Below, piece by piece: positions 1 through 6,725 of a stretch of 10,093 nt of DNA (the first letter of the stretch is position 1; each line of letters begins with the position of its first letter). The stretch is taken from positions 1 to 10,093 of the forward strand of contig JAGVHM010000198.1 of the NCBI GenBank assembly GCA_020056545.1. Direction: 5' to 3'. The position numbers were made by a program, and so were the translations under genes. The stretch comes from a bacterium. GTDB lineage: Bacteria; Desulfobacterota; Deferrimicrobia; Deferrimicrobiales; Deferrimicrobiaceae. A model generated the notes under the pieces. That model saw nothing but the letters and a program-made list of their open reading frames with translations, was not told the DNA's origin and ran no database searches.

Positions 1-1310
1 ACCTCGCCGACGAGCACCTCCAGTAGCACCTGGCGCGGATACACGTCGATCGCCTTCAGGGTATCCAGAATCGCGGCGTACTCGGAGAGGCTCCCGCGGA
101 TGATGAGGGAGTTGGTCGGCTCGTCGGGAATGATGTCGAACCCTTCCCCTTCCTTCTTCTCCGCCGCGGCCTGCGGGCGCGCGGGAGTGGAGGGAGCAGG
201 CGCGGAGGGAGTCGTCGGGGAAGACAGGATGTACGGCTTGGCCCCCGCGGGCTCCGCTACCTGGGGCTTGAACTCGGTCGGCTTCGCGGACACGGAGACG
301 GCGCGCGTGGGATAGAGCTTCTCCAGGATCGCCGCCACATCCTTTACCTTGCCGTGCTTGACGCGGTACAGATGCACCGCCCGCGACGTCTTCGAAGGCT
401 CCCGGTCGAGCTCGCCGATCCACCGCTCCACGTTCTCCATCGCTTTCGGCGAGGCGCAAACGACGAGAAGCGAGTTGAGCCTGGCGAGCGGGACGAAGTT
501 GATCCCGGCCGGTCGACCTCCCTTGGACCCGAAATCCAAGGCGCCGAAGATGGCGTCCAGGTTCTTCGCCATTTCCTCCGGATCCAGTAATTTAAGGGAA
601 AACATGCGCACGCCGGCCGACCGGAAGGCGTCGGCGTCGAACAGCTCCACGAGGCGGGCGTGCTTGTCCATGTTCCCCGCGGTGTCCACCACGAGGAGCA
701 TATTGGCCCGCGTCACCTCCACGGCGTCCCCGCCGGGGGACACGAAGGGCTTGATCACCTTGGCCATCTCGGAAGCGGCGATGAACTGCAGCGGGAAGGC
801 CCTCATGACGGGCCGGTTCGGGAAAGCCGCGTCCCTTGCTTCCTCCACGAGGAGGGGCTCCGTCTTGGCCTCGTTCATCGGCACGATGTGGTACAGATCG
901 CCCTCCCGGACCGCCGTGGCGCCGTTGACGCGCAGGATCGAATACAGAAGCTCGAGGGCGTCGTCCTTCTTGATCGATCCCTGGGTGTGGACGTTTACGA
1001 CGCCGCGTACTCTCGGGTCGATCAGGTAGTTGATCCCCGCGATCCTGCCCAGCGTGTGGATCACCTCGTAGACGTCGGCGTTGTTGAATTTGACGAGGAA
1101 TCCGCCCCCGGTGGCTGGTGGTGGCCGTTGACCGGGAACCATGGCGGGCGGAGCCTGTGCCTCATCCTTGGATGGAGGCGGCGTGGGCTCGACAGGCTGT
1201 TCCTCGATCGTGCCGGCTGCGTTTTGGGGAGGCGCCGGAATCTCCGCCGCCCAAGCCGCGGCTGCGAAATATCCCAGGATGACGATAATGGCCCATGTCC
1301 GGATCTTCAT
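1..1310 (-). CDS. gspD: Type II secretion system secretin GspD (N-terminal part; C-terminus beyond left edge)
   Basis: Outer-membrane secretin through which folded exoproteins leave the periplasm. The window holds 436 residues from the ATG and the frame is still open at the left edge. Residues 1-21 look like a Sec signal peptide ending AWA before AE. Residues 22-70 are an unusual proline- and alanine-rich linker. The N0 domain follows at about 70-145 (starting FLVKFNNADVYEVIHTL), then secretin N-domain repeats at about 165-228, 232-302 and 310-424. The last repeat carries a Pro/Ala/Ser-rich insertion at about 340-390 before the DIIPDEPTNSLIIRG strand. The secretin core starts near residue 425 (RQVLLEVLVGE) and its barrel is outside the window. 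The start is supported by AGGAGG 5 nt upstream. It is the last operon gene visible, 18 nt after gspC and in the same frame. The domain order and neighbouring T2SS genes make GspD much more likely than a pilus PilQ. Confidence 0.95.
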   Translation of the reverse strand, partial: MKIRTWAIIVILGYFAAAAWAAEIPAPPQNAAGTIEEQPVEPTPPPSKDEAQAPPAMVPGQRPPPATGGGFLVKFNNADVYEVIHTLGRIAGINYLIDPRVRGVVNVHTQGSIKKDDALELLYSILRVNGATAVREGDLYHIVPMNEAKTEPLLVEEARDAAFPNRPVMRAFPLQFIAASEMAKVIKPFVSPGGDAVEVTRANMLLVVDTAGNMDKHARLVELFDADAFRSAGVRMFSLKLLDPEEMAKNLDAIFGALDFGSKGGRPAGINFVPLARLNSLLVVCASPKAMENVERWIGELDREPSKTSRAVHLYRVKHGKVKDVAAILEKLYPTRAVSVSAKPTEFKPQVAEPAGAKPYILSSPTTPSAPAPSTPARPQAAAEKKEGEGFDIIPDEPTNSLIIRGSLSEYAAILDTLKAIDVYPRQVLLEVLVGE

Positions 1311-1315
1311 TCTGT

Positions 1316-1321
1316 CCTCCT
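1316..1321 (-). promoter_or_regulatory. Strong ribosome binding site of gspD
   Basis: A perfect AGGAGG on the minus strand lies 5 nt before the gspD ATG, in the 18-nt gap after gspC. It is the best Shine-Dalgarno match among the operon's junctions. That suggests the secretin is initiated independently rather than only by coupling to gspC, and it fixes the start at 1310. Confidence 0.8.
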
Positions 1322-1328
1322 AAAAATA

Positions 1329-2075
1329 CTACCTTCCTCCCGGTATCGCCGGTCGTTCCTGCTGCAAAAACGGTCGTACGCGTCTTCTGCCGGTGTAATC
1401 AGGGGGGGGTACCATCGGCGCCGGGGGAGCCCCTGCAGCCGGCGGCGGGGCAGGCGGGACTGACTGTGCCGCTGGTGAAGGTTTCCTGCCCTGCACCGCA
1501 GGCGCGGGCTGTGGCTTGGACGCCTGCGTGGGCTGGGGAATCGTCCCGGTTCGGGCCGCCGCCTGCCCCGCCGCTCCTTTCGGGCCCCCCGCATAAAGCG
1601 GCAGGAGAAATTCCCGTCCGTCGGCAGTTAAGGTCATCCCCTCCACGCCGATGTCCTTCACATGGAATCCGGGCAGCGTGTCGCCAGGCCCGACCTCCCA
1701 ACGTTCGTCCCGGGCGCCGCTTCCCTTTCCGACCACGATCCCCTTCTTGTCGCCGGCCATCTGAAGAACGCCCAACAGCGTAAACCTGGAAAGCTCGGCA
1801 TCGTAATTCCTCTGCGGGAACGCGGCGCCGCCCTCGGAATACGGCTTCCGGTCCGGACGGAACACCGGGCGGGCGCCGATCGACGCGACGTGAGCGGAAA
1901 TATCGGAGGAAACGTTCGGCGAGTCCGAAGTGGAAACGCCTATCGGGGCCACGCCGGTCCCTGAAGACGGGTGGATGGCGACAGCCATCGGTCTCGTCCA
2001 GGCCTCGTACGATCGCCAGCCGAAGAAAAGCGCAGAAAGCGCGAGAACGAGGATAAGCATCCTTGGCTGACTCAT
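1329..2075 (-). CDS. gspC: GspC/PilP-like T2SS inner-membrane linker protein
   Basis: A bitopic inner-membrane protein of 248 residues that in T2SS links the platform (GspL/M) to the secretin. Residues 6-20 are a hydrophobic anchor with a very short cytoplasmic end. After a linker, a homology-region (HR/PilP-like) domain spans about 90-162, including FTLLGVLQMAGDKKGIVVGK and a WEVGPGDTLPGFHVKDIG segment. HR domains bind the secretin N0 domain. No PDZ domain follows. Residues 170-225 are instead proline/alanine-rich and the protein ends in a basic tail (GRRRVRPF). Its place between gspM and gspD differs from the enterobacterial order, where gspC comes first. The ATG overlaps the gspM stop as ATGA, suggesting coupled translation. 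An 8-base C run near codons 222-225 is a possible slippage site. A PilP-type name is equally defensible; the family is clear from size, HR domain and context. Confidence 0.82.
   Translation of the reverse strand: MSQPRMLILVLALSALFFGWRSYEAWTRPMAVAIHPSSGTGVAPIGVSTSDSPNVSSDISAHVASIGARPVFRPDRKPYSEGGAAFPQRNYDAELSRFTLLGVLQMAGDKKGIVVGKGSGARDERWEVGPGDTLPGFHVKDIGVEGMTLTADGREFLLPLYAGGPKGAAGQAAARTGTIPQPTQASKPQPAPAVQGRKPSPAAQSVPPAPPPAAGAPPAPMVPPPDYTGRRRVRPFLQQERPAIPGGR
1402..1409. repeat. Eight-base homopolymer near the 3' end of gspC
   Basis: Eight consecutive G on the plus strand (C in the gspC mRNA) encode part of the PPP run at about residues 223-225 of GspC. Mononucleotide runs of this length are prone to replication slippage and to sequencing error. 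Loss of one base would move the end of gspC into a frame that stays open to 1307. Confidence 0.7.
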
Positions 2076-2701
2076 TCCTCGTGCCTTTCTCCCTTCGCTT
2101 CCACCTCGGCACCTGTCATCCCGGCGACCACCAGGGATACCACAAGCGTCTCCCTTCGGTTCGAGGTTGCAGCACCGTAGTACCCGGAACTGACCGACAG
2201 CTTCTTCACCCTCAGGATCTTCGGATGCCGCGCAACCCCCGCCAGCATTCCCGCAAGCCCCTCCGTCGTCGTCTGCAGGTCCATCTGGACGGCCGCTTCG
2301 GCGTACCCTCCCCTCTGCACGGGGGGCAGCACCCTGACGGAAGTCAGGCGGGTGTCCGGCCGCTCCACGATCGGCTTCAGGATACCCTGAAGCGCGGCTC
2401 CTGCCGCCGCGGGATTGTCGCCCGGCAGAATCCCCTCTTCCGCTTCCTCGAGCCGCTCCGCCGCCTCCGCGAACGCCTCGTCGATTTTTCCCTCCCCCTG
2501 CATCGCGAGGCGATAGCGTTCAAGGGTCGCAAGCCTTTGCGGGATTGCGGCCCTGGACCTCCTGTATGAATCGATCGCCGGGTATGCGACGAGGCGGATG
2601 ACCGCGAATATCAGGACCGCGGCAGCGCCGGCGAGCAGCAATATGCGCTCCCTTTGCGAGAGAGCGCGCAACTTCGCCTGCAGGCGTCCAGCCGCCGTCA
2701 T
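2072..2701 (-). CDS. gspM: T2SS inner-membrane platform protein GspM (GspMb/PilO-like)
   Basis: A 209-residue bitopic inner-membrane protein that pairs with GspL in the assembly platform. A short basic cytoplasmic segment (1-19) precedes a transmembrane helix at about 20-40. A charged, probably coiled-coil stretch at about 42-90 follows, rich in Glu and Ala. The periplasmic ferredoxin-like region runs from about 95 to 195. It opens with ILPGDNPAAAGAALQ, which resembles the GspMb/PilO-like branch rather than the short enterobacterial GspM. The tail is short and charged. The ATG overlaps the gspL stop (ATGA) and the gspM stop overlaps the gspC start (ATGA), so the three are probably coupled. 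The call rests on architecture and position; sequence conservation in this family is low. Confidence 0.85.
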   Translation of the reverse strand: MTAAGRLQAKLRALSQRERILLLAGAAAVLIFAVIRLVAYPAIDSYRRSRAAIPQRLATLERYRLAMQGEGKIDEAFAEAAERLEEAEEGILPGDNPAAAGAALQGILKPIVERPDTRLTSVRVLPPVQRGGYAEAAVQMDLQTTTEGLAGMLAGVARHPKILRVKKLSVSSGYYGAATSNRRETLVVSLVVAGMTGAEVEAKGERHEE

Positions 2702-4149
2702 CGGGTTCCTCCCCCATCGCCGGTCATTGAGGCGGGATTGGGCACGAACTCGGCCCGTATCTGGAAGCGCTCCAGGTTGTCGGGCTGCCGTGTGATGGGG
2801 GAGGCGAACTCCATTTTCCGGAACTGCCCCTCCCGGGACAGGAGCGGGAAGATCTCGCTGGCGGAGGGGGAAAGCCCGTCAATTTCCACCTTCCGGTCCT
2901 CCAGGCGGATGCCGGTCAGCCAGGTCCCCTGCGGAAGGCGATCCGTCATCTGGCGCAGGATTCGAAGCGGCTCCTCGCGCCCGGCGCTCGCCTCCCGAAG
3001 AATGTGAACCCGCCCCTCGATACCGCCGAGCTGGGCAAGGGAGCTCTCCACGCGCTCCACGTCCGGGCGCAGGGAGGAAATCTCGGCATCGAGCCGCCGC
3101 ACTTCCTCATTCGTGCGAAAAAGGATGGCCGCAGGCCAGGAAAGGGCCAGCAGCAACGCGGCCGCGGCAAGCGCTCCCGTGACGGTGCGGGACACATTCG
3201 TTGCGCCCGTCATTTTCTCTTCCGGAGCCAGGAGGTCCGGTCCTCTCTCGCTGCTCGCCGCCCCGAAAGCCCCCAGAACTTCCCATACGGGAACCGCATC
3301 CGTCGACCCCGCTGCCGCCGACATGATCCGTGCCGCGCGGGATTCGAAGCCGTCAACCTTCCTAATAAACTCCGTCCCCTCCCCGGAAATCCATCCCTTG
3401 GTCCACCAGCCGGACGGCGCGATCACGGAAATATCCGCTCCTTCCTTCCCGGAAGGGCAGTCGACCAACGCCTCGTTAAGGAGAGCGAGACCTGCGGCGG
3501 GCGCCGATTCCGGAGGACAGAGCCGAAGAGAGGAATAGAACGGCTCCCCCGAAATCATCACCGTGCATTCCACCGCTTTCTCGAGGTCCCGAAGAATCGC
3601 GCATGTCTCTCCGGCCTTCCCCAGCGAGTCGTCGACGTGCCTGCATGCGGCGGACAGCGCCCACCCGGACGGGACGGCGCCGGCAAGACGGAGACCCGTC
3701 CGGGAGACCAGTTCCTCCCAGCGTTCGATATACTCCGAGGGAGCCGCCATGACGATCTGTTGAGCGTTCTTCCCGCCGGCGGATTCACCGGACAGGATCC
3801 AGTTGAAAGAAAGGCTTGAGGCGGGGAACGGGAACAGGCGGTCCAGCTCCAGCGCTATGGCGGCCCGCAGGTCCTTTGCCCGCAAGGGCGGCAGAGAGAT
3901 ACGCGCCATGAAAACCTTGTCGGCGGGAATCGCAAGCCGCGCCTCGCTGCCCGACAGGCCGTAGCGCGCCACGAAATCGAGCAGCACGCTTTCAGCTTTC
4001 GCCAGCCAGGTCTGATCCCGTTCGGCGCGCAGATCTAAAACGACAGGCGGAACGAGAACGGAGGTCCGGCCGACGCCGAAACGGACGACGGAAAGCGCAA
4101 GGCGCCTTCCTGAAGGGTCGATCCCCACAACTGTCCGGAAGAGGTTCAC
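2698..4149 (-). CDS. gspL: T2SS inner-membrane platform protein GspL (PilM-PilN-like fusion)
   Basis: A bitopic 483-residue protein that recruits the GspE ATPase to the membrane and pairs with GspM. The N-terminal cytoplasmic half (about 1-300) is actin-like and resembles PilM: it opens with VVGIDPSGRRLALSVV and contains ARISLPPLRAKDLRAAIALE near 82-101, like the PilM segment before its second subdomain. One transmembrane helix lies at about 322-344. A heptad-like stretch follows (345-375), then a PilN/GspL-like periplasmic ferredoxin domain (385-470; LPQGTWLTGIRLEDRKVEIDG near 405-425). The start is GTG, 3 nt after the gspK TAG stop, with a G-rich stretch upstream as a weak ribosome site. 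The next gene overlaps by ATGA. In type IV pili the two halves are separate proteins, PilM and PilN; here they are one chain, as in T2SS. Confidence 0.92.
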   Translation of the reverse strand: MNLFRTVVGIDPSGRRLALSVVRFGVGRTSVLVPPVVLDLRAERDQTWLAKAESVLLDFVARYGLSGSEARLAIPADKVFMARISLPPLRAKDLRAAIALELDRLFPFPASSLSFNWILSGESAGGKNAQQIVMAAPSEYIERWEELVSRTGLRLAGAVPSGWALSAACRHVDDSLGKAGETCAILRDLEKAVECTVMISGEPFYSSLRLCPPESAPAAGLALLNEALVDCPSGKEGADISVIAPSGWWTKGWISGEGTEFIRKVDGFESRAARIMSAAAGSTDAVPVWEVLGAFGAASSERGPDLLAPEEKMTGATNVSRTVTGALAAAALLLALSWPAAILFRTNEEVRRLDAEISSLRPDVERVESSLAQLGGIEGRVHILREASAGREEPLRILRQMTDRLPQGTWLTGIRLEDRKVEIDGLSPSASEIFPLLSREGQFRKMEFASPITRQPDNLERFQIRAEFVPNPASMTGDGGGTR

Positions 4150-4152
4150 CGG

Positions 4153-5064
4153 CTACGCCCCCCCGCCGACCGCCACGTAGTCCATCCAACGAAGTATTTT
4201 AACCGATTTCGGTCCGCCGCCGCTGAAATCTACCCTGCACTCGATCCCCCGGGAAATCCTTTCGCCAGCCTTTCCTACCGACGTAATGGTATAAATTCGC
4301 GAGGAACGGCTGAAGGAAAAGATCGGCAGCGCGGTCATCGGGACACCCTGTTCCGCCAGGAACTGCGATACCTCGGCGGGCGACCGGAAGGGGGCTTCCT
4401 GCCTCCGCGCGACGACAGCCCGCGCCGCCTCGGGGGTGACCCCAGGCAGCACCTGGAGAACCTCCACGGGCGAAGCGTTGATGTCCACGGAGGGAGAGAA
4501 CCCGTAGACGGTGAAAATCCTCGAAAAGAGACGTCCGAACTGTTCCGGCGTCACACCTTTCACGAAAAGCAGTTCGTCGACGCTTGCCAGCTTCCCGTTG
4601 CGAGGCTTGACGGGATTGGACAGGGAGGCATAGTAGGGGCTTTCCGCACCGTTTGTCCGCGGCATGTCGTCCTCGTCCCTCCAGTCGAGGATGGCGTCGC
4701 CGACGCTTTCAACCTCTTCAAGGGAAAGCCCCCCGTTTTTCAACACCTCTTTCAACATCGCTTCCGAAACGAAATTGATGTCGATCCTGCCGCTCTCGCT
4801 TTCGATCCGTGTCTCGTAGGAGGCATCCTCCTCCTTGCCTGCGGGCGGTTCCCTCAATACATTGTCCAGTGGAAACGAGGACAGCATCGCGATCGCCCGG
4901 TGGATCCCTGTGCGCGCCTGGTAGTAGGCACGGGAGGAATCCAGGCCGTTCCGGGCGGCCAGTGCCTCCGTGCGCATCGAGAACGCGAAGGACATCGCCA
5001 GCGTTCCCAACAGAAGCAGGGCCCACAACACGATCAGCTGCGCGAATCCCTTTCCGCCGCGCAT
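4153..5064 (-). CDS. gspK: T2SS minor pseudopilin GspK
   Basis: The large minor pseudopilin that in T2SS caps the pseudopilus tip with GspI and GspJ. From the ATG it has 303 residues. A very short basic leader (MRGGKG) precedes a hydrophobic helix starting FAQLIVLWALLLL. Position +5 of the mature protein is Ile rather than the usual Glu, a known GspK trait that fits the tip position. The large globular part includes an acidic segment DAILDWRDEDDMPRTNGAES near 123-142, matching the calcium-binding region of the family. Two helix-hairpin-helix-like elements follow, SVDELLFVKGVTPEQF and NASPVEVLQVLPGVTPEAA. The ATG at 5064 forms TGATG with the gspJ stop and has GGGAGG 6 nt upstream. A GTG one codon earlier (5067) is possible but too close to that site. 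Confidence 0.94.
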   Translation of the reverse strand: MRGGKGFAQLIVLWALLLLGTLAMSFAFSMRTEALAARNGLDSSRAYYQARTGIHRAIAMLSSFPLDNVLREPPAGKEEDASYETRIESESGRIDINFVSEAMLKEVLKNGGLSLEEVESVGDAILDWRDEDDMPRTNGAESPYYASLSNPVKPRNGKLASVDELLFVKGVTPEQFGRLFSRIFTVYGFSPSVDINASPVEVLQVLPGVTPEAARAVVARRQEAPFRSPAEVSQFLAEQGVPMTALPIFSFSRSSRIYTITSVGKAGERISRGIECRVDFSGGGPKSVKILRWMDYVAVGGGA

Positions 5065-5747
5065 CACGACCCTCCCGCAGGGATCGGAACGACAAGAGCC
5101 GTCCTGCGCGGACCGGTCTCCGCGGGAGTGACGAATTCCATTCGTATAGCCGCCGGCAGACCCTTATTCTCACTCCCGTCCCATCCCTGCACCCATTCCC
5201 ACTTCCCCTCTTCCGTCGGCCCGGGCGAATAGCTGAACGTCACCTCGGTGGCATCGGGGAAAAGGATGCGGGGCTTCTCCGTCCCCTCCCAGCCCTCCAC
5301 TCCCTCCGCCCGCATGGGGGACGCCTCCGAAAGGAACAGCCCCCGGGGGGTCCGGGAAGGATCTCCGCCATGGAAACTGATCAGCCGGTATCCTCCTCCC
5401 GAGAGGGAAGATGGGGCCCCGTCGGAGAGGAACCGGATCCTGCCCGCCTCACCCCGGAAATAGGAGACCGGGATGCCTTCCACCGGAAGAATCGGCAAAG
5501 GATCGGCGGACCGGATCGCCCGCTCCAGGATCTCCGTGCCCGCGCGAAGCCGCGCCATGGCCGCGGCCTCCTCCCCACCCCGTTCCATGGAGGTTCCCGT
5601 CAGACGGAACGCTACGACGAGGAATGCGGAGATCGCGGCGAGGATCGAGAGCGAGATGATCATTTCGAGGAGTGTGAATCCATCCCTATACGAAGAACGG
5701 AGGGGGGCTCGGCGGCCTGTTCGGGAAGCCCGCACGCGGGGATTCAT
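5064..5747 (-). CDS. gspJ: T2SS minor pseudopilin GspJ
   Basis: A 227-residue minor pseudopilin of the I-J-K tip complex. The class III leader is processed by the prepilin peptidase at DG|FTLLE after residue 23, with Glu at +5, followed by a hydrophobic helix (about 24-47). The globular part contains GIPVSYFRGEAGRIRFLSD, GYRLISFHG and, near the end, GLPAAIRMEF, a conserved GspJ-type strand. At 23 residues the leader is long for a pseudopilin. Its DNA includes a segment resembling the tandem repeat in the gspI leader, and the peptide APLRSS occurs in both. The ATG is 4 nt after the gspI stop with a weak GGGTG upstream. An in-frame GTG at codon 5 is an alternative start. The stop overlaps the gspK start (TGATG). 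Confidence 0.92.
   Translation of the reverse strand: MNPRVRASRTGRRAPLRSSYRDGFTLLEMIISLSILAAISAFLVVAFRLTGTSMERGGEEAAAMARLRAGTEILERAIRSADPLPILPVEGIPVSYFRGEAGRIRFLSDGAPSSLSGGGYRLISFHGGDPSRTPRGLFLSEASPMRAEGVEGWEGTEKPRILFPDATEVTFSYSPGPTEEGKWEWVQGWDGSENKGLPAAIRMEFVTPAETGPRRTALVVPIPAGGS
5691..5713 (-). repeat. Diverged copy of the gspI leader repeat, inside the gspJ leader
   Basis: By eye, 17 of these 23 bases match the corresponding part of the second 33-bp repeat unit in gspI (6163-6195), same orientation and same reading frame. It encodes ARG/PLRSS-type residues (RRAPLRSS) just before the prepilin peptidase site. The match is short and GC-rich, so common origin is likely but not certain. Confidence 0.5.
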
Positions 5748-5751
5748 GCGA

Positions 5752-6255
5752 TCACCCGCCGGTCCCGGCGCTCTTCCGGTCCCACCGGGTTGCCACCAGG
5801 CTCACCGCGCGCTCCTGCGCGCCGTCTTCCCATGCAACGGTCACCTGGATGTGCGTCGGGCGGAACGGAAGGCCCTCATCCTCCGGGAGGAAAGTGGTTT
5901 CCGTGGTCCAACGGTACCTCTCTCCGAAAAGACCGGTTTCCACCCCCTCCACCGGCCTGGGCGCGAGGAGCGCTTCTTCCAGGCGTTGCGACGCGTACAC
6001 CGAGGCGGCGTTCGTGTCCCGCGCTCCTCCCGAAAGACGCAGCGACCCGGAGAGAAGCTCCAGCAGCCCCAGCAGCCCTGCGCCAAGGATCGCCAGGGCG
6101 ACGATGACCTCCAGGAGCGTGAATCCTTTACTGCCCGATGAGGGAGCCCGCACCCGTCCTCCGCAGATCGAAGAGCGAAGGAGGGCCTGTCCCCCGGAGC
6201 TCGATGATCGAAGGGGGGCCAGCCCCCCGGTCAAAGTCTTTGGTAGGGGGGTCAT
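5752..6255 (-). CDS. gspI: T2SS minor pseudopilin GspI, with an unusually long leader
   Basis: A minor pseudopilin that nucleates the tip complex with GspJ and GspK. The cleavage site is SKG|FTLLE, with Glu at +5, then a hydrophobic helix (VIVALAILGAGLLGLLELL). The domain after it contains NAASVYASQRLEEALL, typical of GspI (helix end then ASQRLE), and later strands RYRWTTET and IQVTVAWEDGAQERAVSLVATR. From the ATG at 6255 the protein is 167 residues with a 44-residue leader made largely of three 11-residue imperfect repeats (GGLAPLRSSSS, GGQALLRSSIC, GGRVRAPSSGS). This ATG overlaps the gspH stop (ATGA) and has GGGAGG upstream. A GTG at 6153 with GGAGG 4 nt upstream would give a normal 10-residue leader and a 133-residue protein. 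I list the longer form because of the ATGA coupling seen elsewhere in the operon, but the GTG is a serious rival. Confidence 0.88.
   Translation of the reverse strand: MTPLPKTLTGGLAPLRSSSSGGQALLRSSICGGRVRAPSSGSKGFTLLEVIVALAILGAGLLGLLELLSGSLRLSGGARDTNAASVYASQRLEEALLAPRPVEGVETGLFGERYRWTTETTFLPEDEGLPFRPTHIQVTVAWEDGAQERAVSLVATRWDRKSAGTGG
6151..6162 (-). promoter_or_regulatory. Alternative GTG start and ribosome binding site for gspI
   Basis: GGAGG at 6158-6162 lies 4 nt before an in-frame GTG at 6153-6151. Starting here gives the leader MRAPSSGSKG, the usual length for a prepilin-type leader, and would leave the repeat array upstream mostly untranslated. The spacing is slightly short. Confidence 0.45.
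6213..6228 (-). repeat. GC-rich stem-loop at the gspH/gspI junction
   Basis: Six G and six C flank a four-base loop (plus strand loop CCAG), giving a perfect 6-bp stem about 27 nt into gspI as called from the ATG. In mRNA it would be a stable hairpin just downstream of the gspH stop. There is no U tract, so it is not a standard intrinsic terminator. Confidence 0.55.
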
Positions 6256-6725
6256 GTTCCCTCCCGGACGATCCCGGTCAGCGGGTCGACGCTCACCCTG
6301 ATCCGCCCCCCCCCGGAAGAGGACAGCGCGACCTCCGTCTCGTCGGCGCTGCCGTCCGGGTAGAACCGCACGCGGACAACCCCGTTCTCCTTGTCAGCGT
6401 CCCCGAGTCGAACGGCCGCAAGGCGGATCCCCTCCGGCATGATCCATTTCCGCTCTTCCGCATCGAACCCGTATTCCCCGCGGGCGAAGTCGAAAATCAC
6501 GGTGCGGCTCCGCGATTCCGACACCGCGAGCGTCCGCGCGAGGGTAAAAACCGCGCGTACCTCCCCCGCCGTCCCCTTTAGTCTCGCCGATTCCAGCGCG
6601 CCAGGCAGAGAGGGGATCACGACGGCGGCCAGAAGACCGGCGATCGCCAGCACCAGGATCAACTCCAGGAGCGAAAACCCCCGTTGCCGGCATATTTTCG
6701 AAACGGGTCTCTCGGGCGGGGTCAT
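6252..6725 (-). CDS. gspH: T2SS minor pseudopilin GspH (GspH/FimT family)
   Basis: A 157-residue minor pseudopilin. A 16-residue leader ends QRG|FSLLE with Glu at +5. A hydrophobic helix (about 17-40; ELILVLAIAGLLAAVVIPSL) follows. The next part, ARLKGTAGEVRAVFTLARTLAVSESR, fits the GspH/FimT helix end (segments of the form LR.ARS.AV). Later features are VIFDF, a W/MPEGI turn, VRFYPDGSAD and a closing VSVDPLTGIV, all typical of GspH/FimT. It lacks the GspG signatures (a YxxDNGxYP-type segment after the helix). Its ATG overlaps the gspF stop as TGATG and its stop overlaps gspI (ATGA). It occupies the place where gspG normally comes first. A much longer ORF in this frame extending into gspF is only a shadow. 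Confidence 0.9.
   Translation of the reverse strand: MTPPERPVSKICRQRGFSLLELILVLAIAGLLAAVVIPSLPGALESARLKGTAGEVRAVFTLARTLAVSESRSRTVIFDFARGEYGFDAEERKWIMPEGIRLAAVRLGDADKENGVVRVRFYPDGSADETEVALSSSGGGRIRVSVDPLTGIVREGT

Larger units (their letters stand above)
6130..6228 (-). repeat. Three tandem 33-bp imperfect repeats in the gspI leader
   Basis: Units at 6196-6228, 6163-6195 and 6130-6162. By hand count the first two share 26 of 33 bases. The third is much more diverged, about half to two thirds matching the first. Each unit is 11 codons, so the array keeps the gspI frame. The first unit contains a strong stem-loop. A related segment lies in the gspJ leader. Confidence 0.7.

Noticed and set aside
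349..1463. Plus-strand open frames opposite gspD
   Set aside because: The minus strand is continuously open from 1310 to the left edge with clear secretin N-domains; the plus-strand translations show nothing recognisable.
4809..6107. 432-codon plus-strand open frame across gspI, gspJ and gspK
   Set aside because: It crosses three well-supported minus-strand genes and is low-complexity (Arg/Pro/Gly/Ser-rich), the mark of a shadow frame.
6213..6228. Stem-loop at gspH/gspI as a transcription terminator
   Set aside because: No U tract follows on the transcribed strand, and the downstream genes gspI to gspD need the same transcript.
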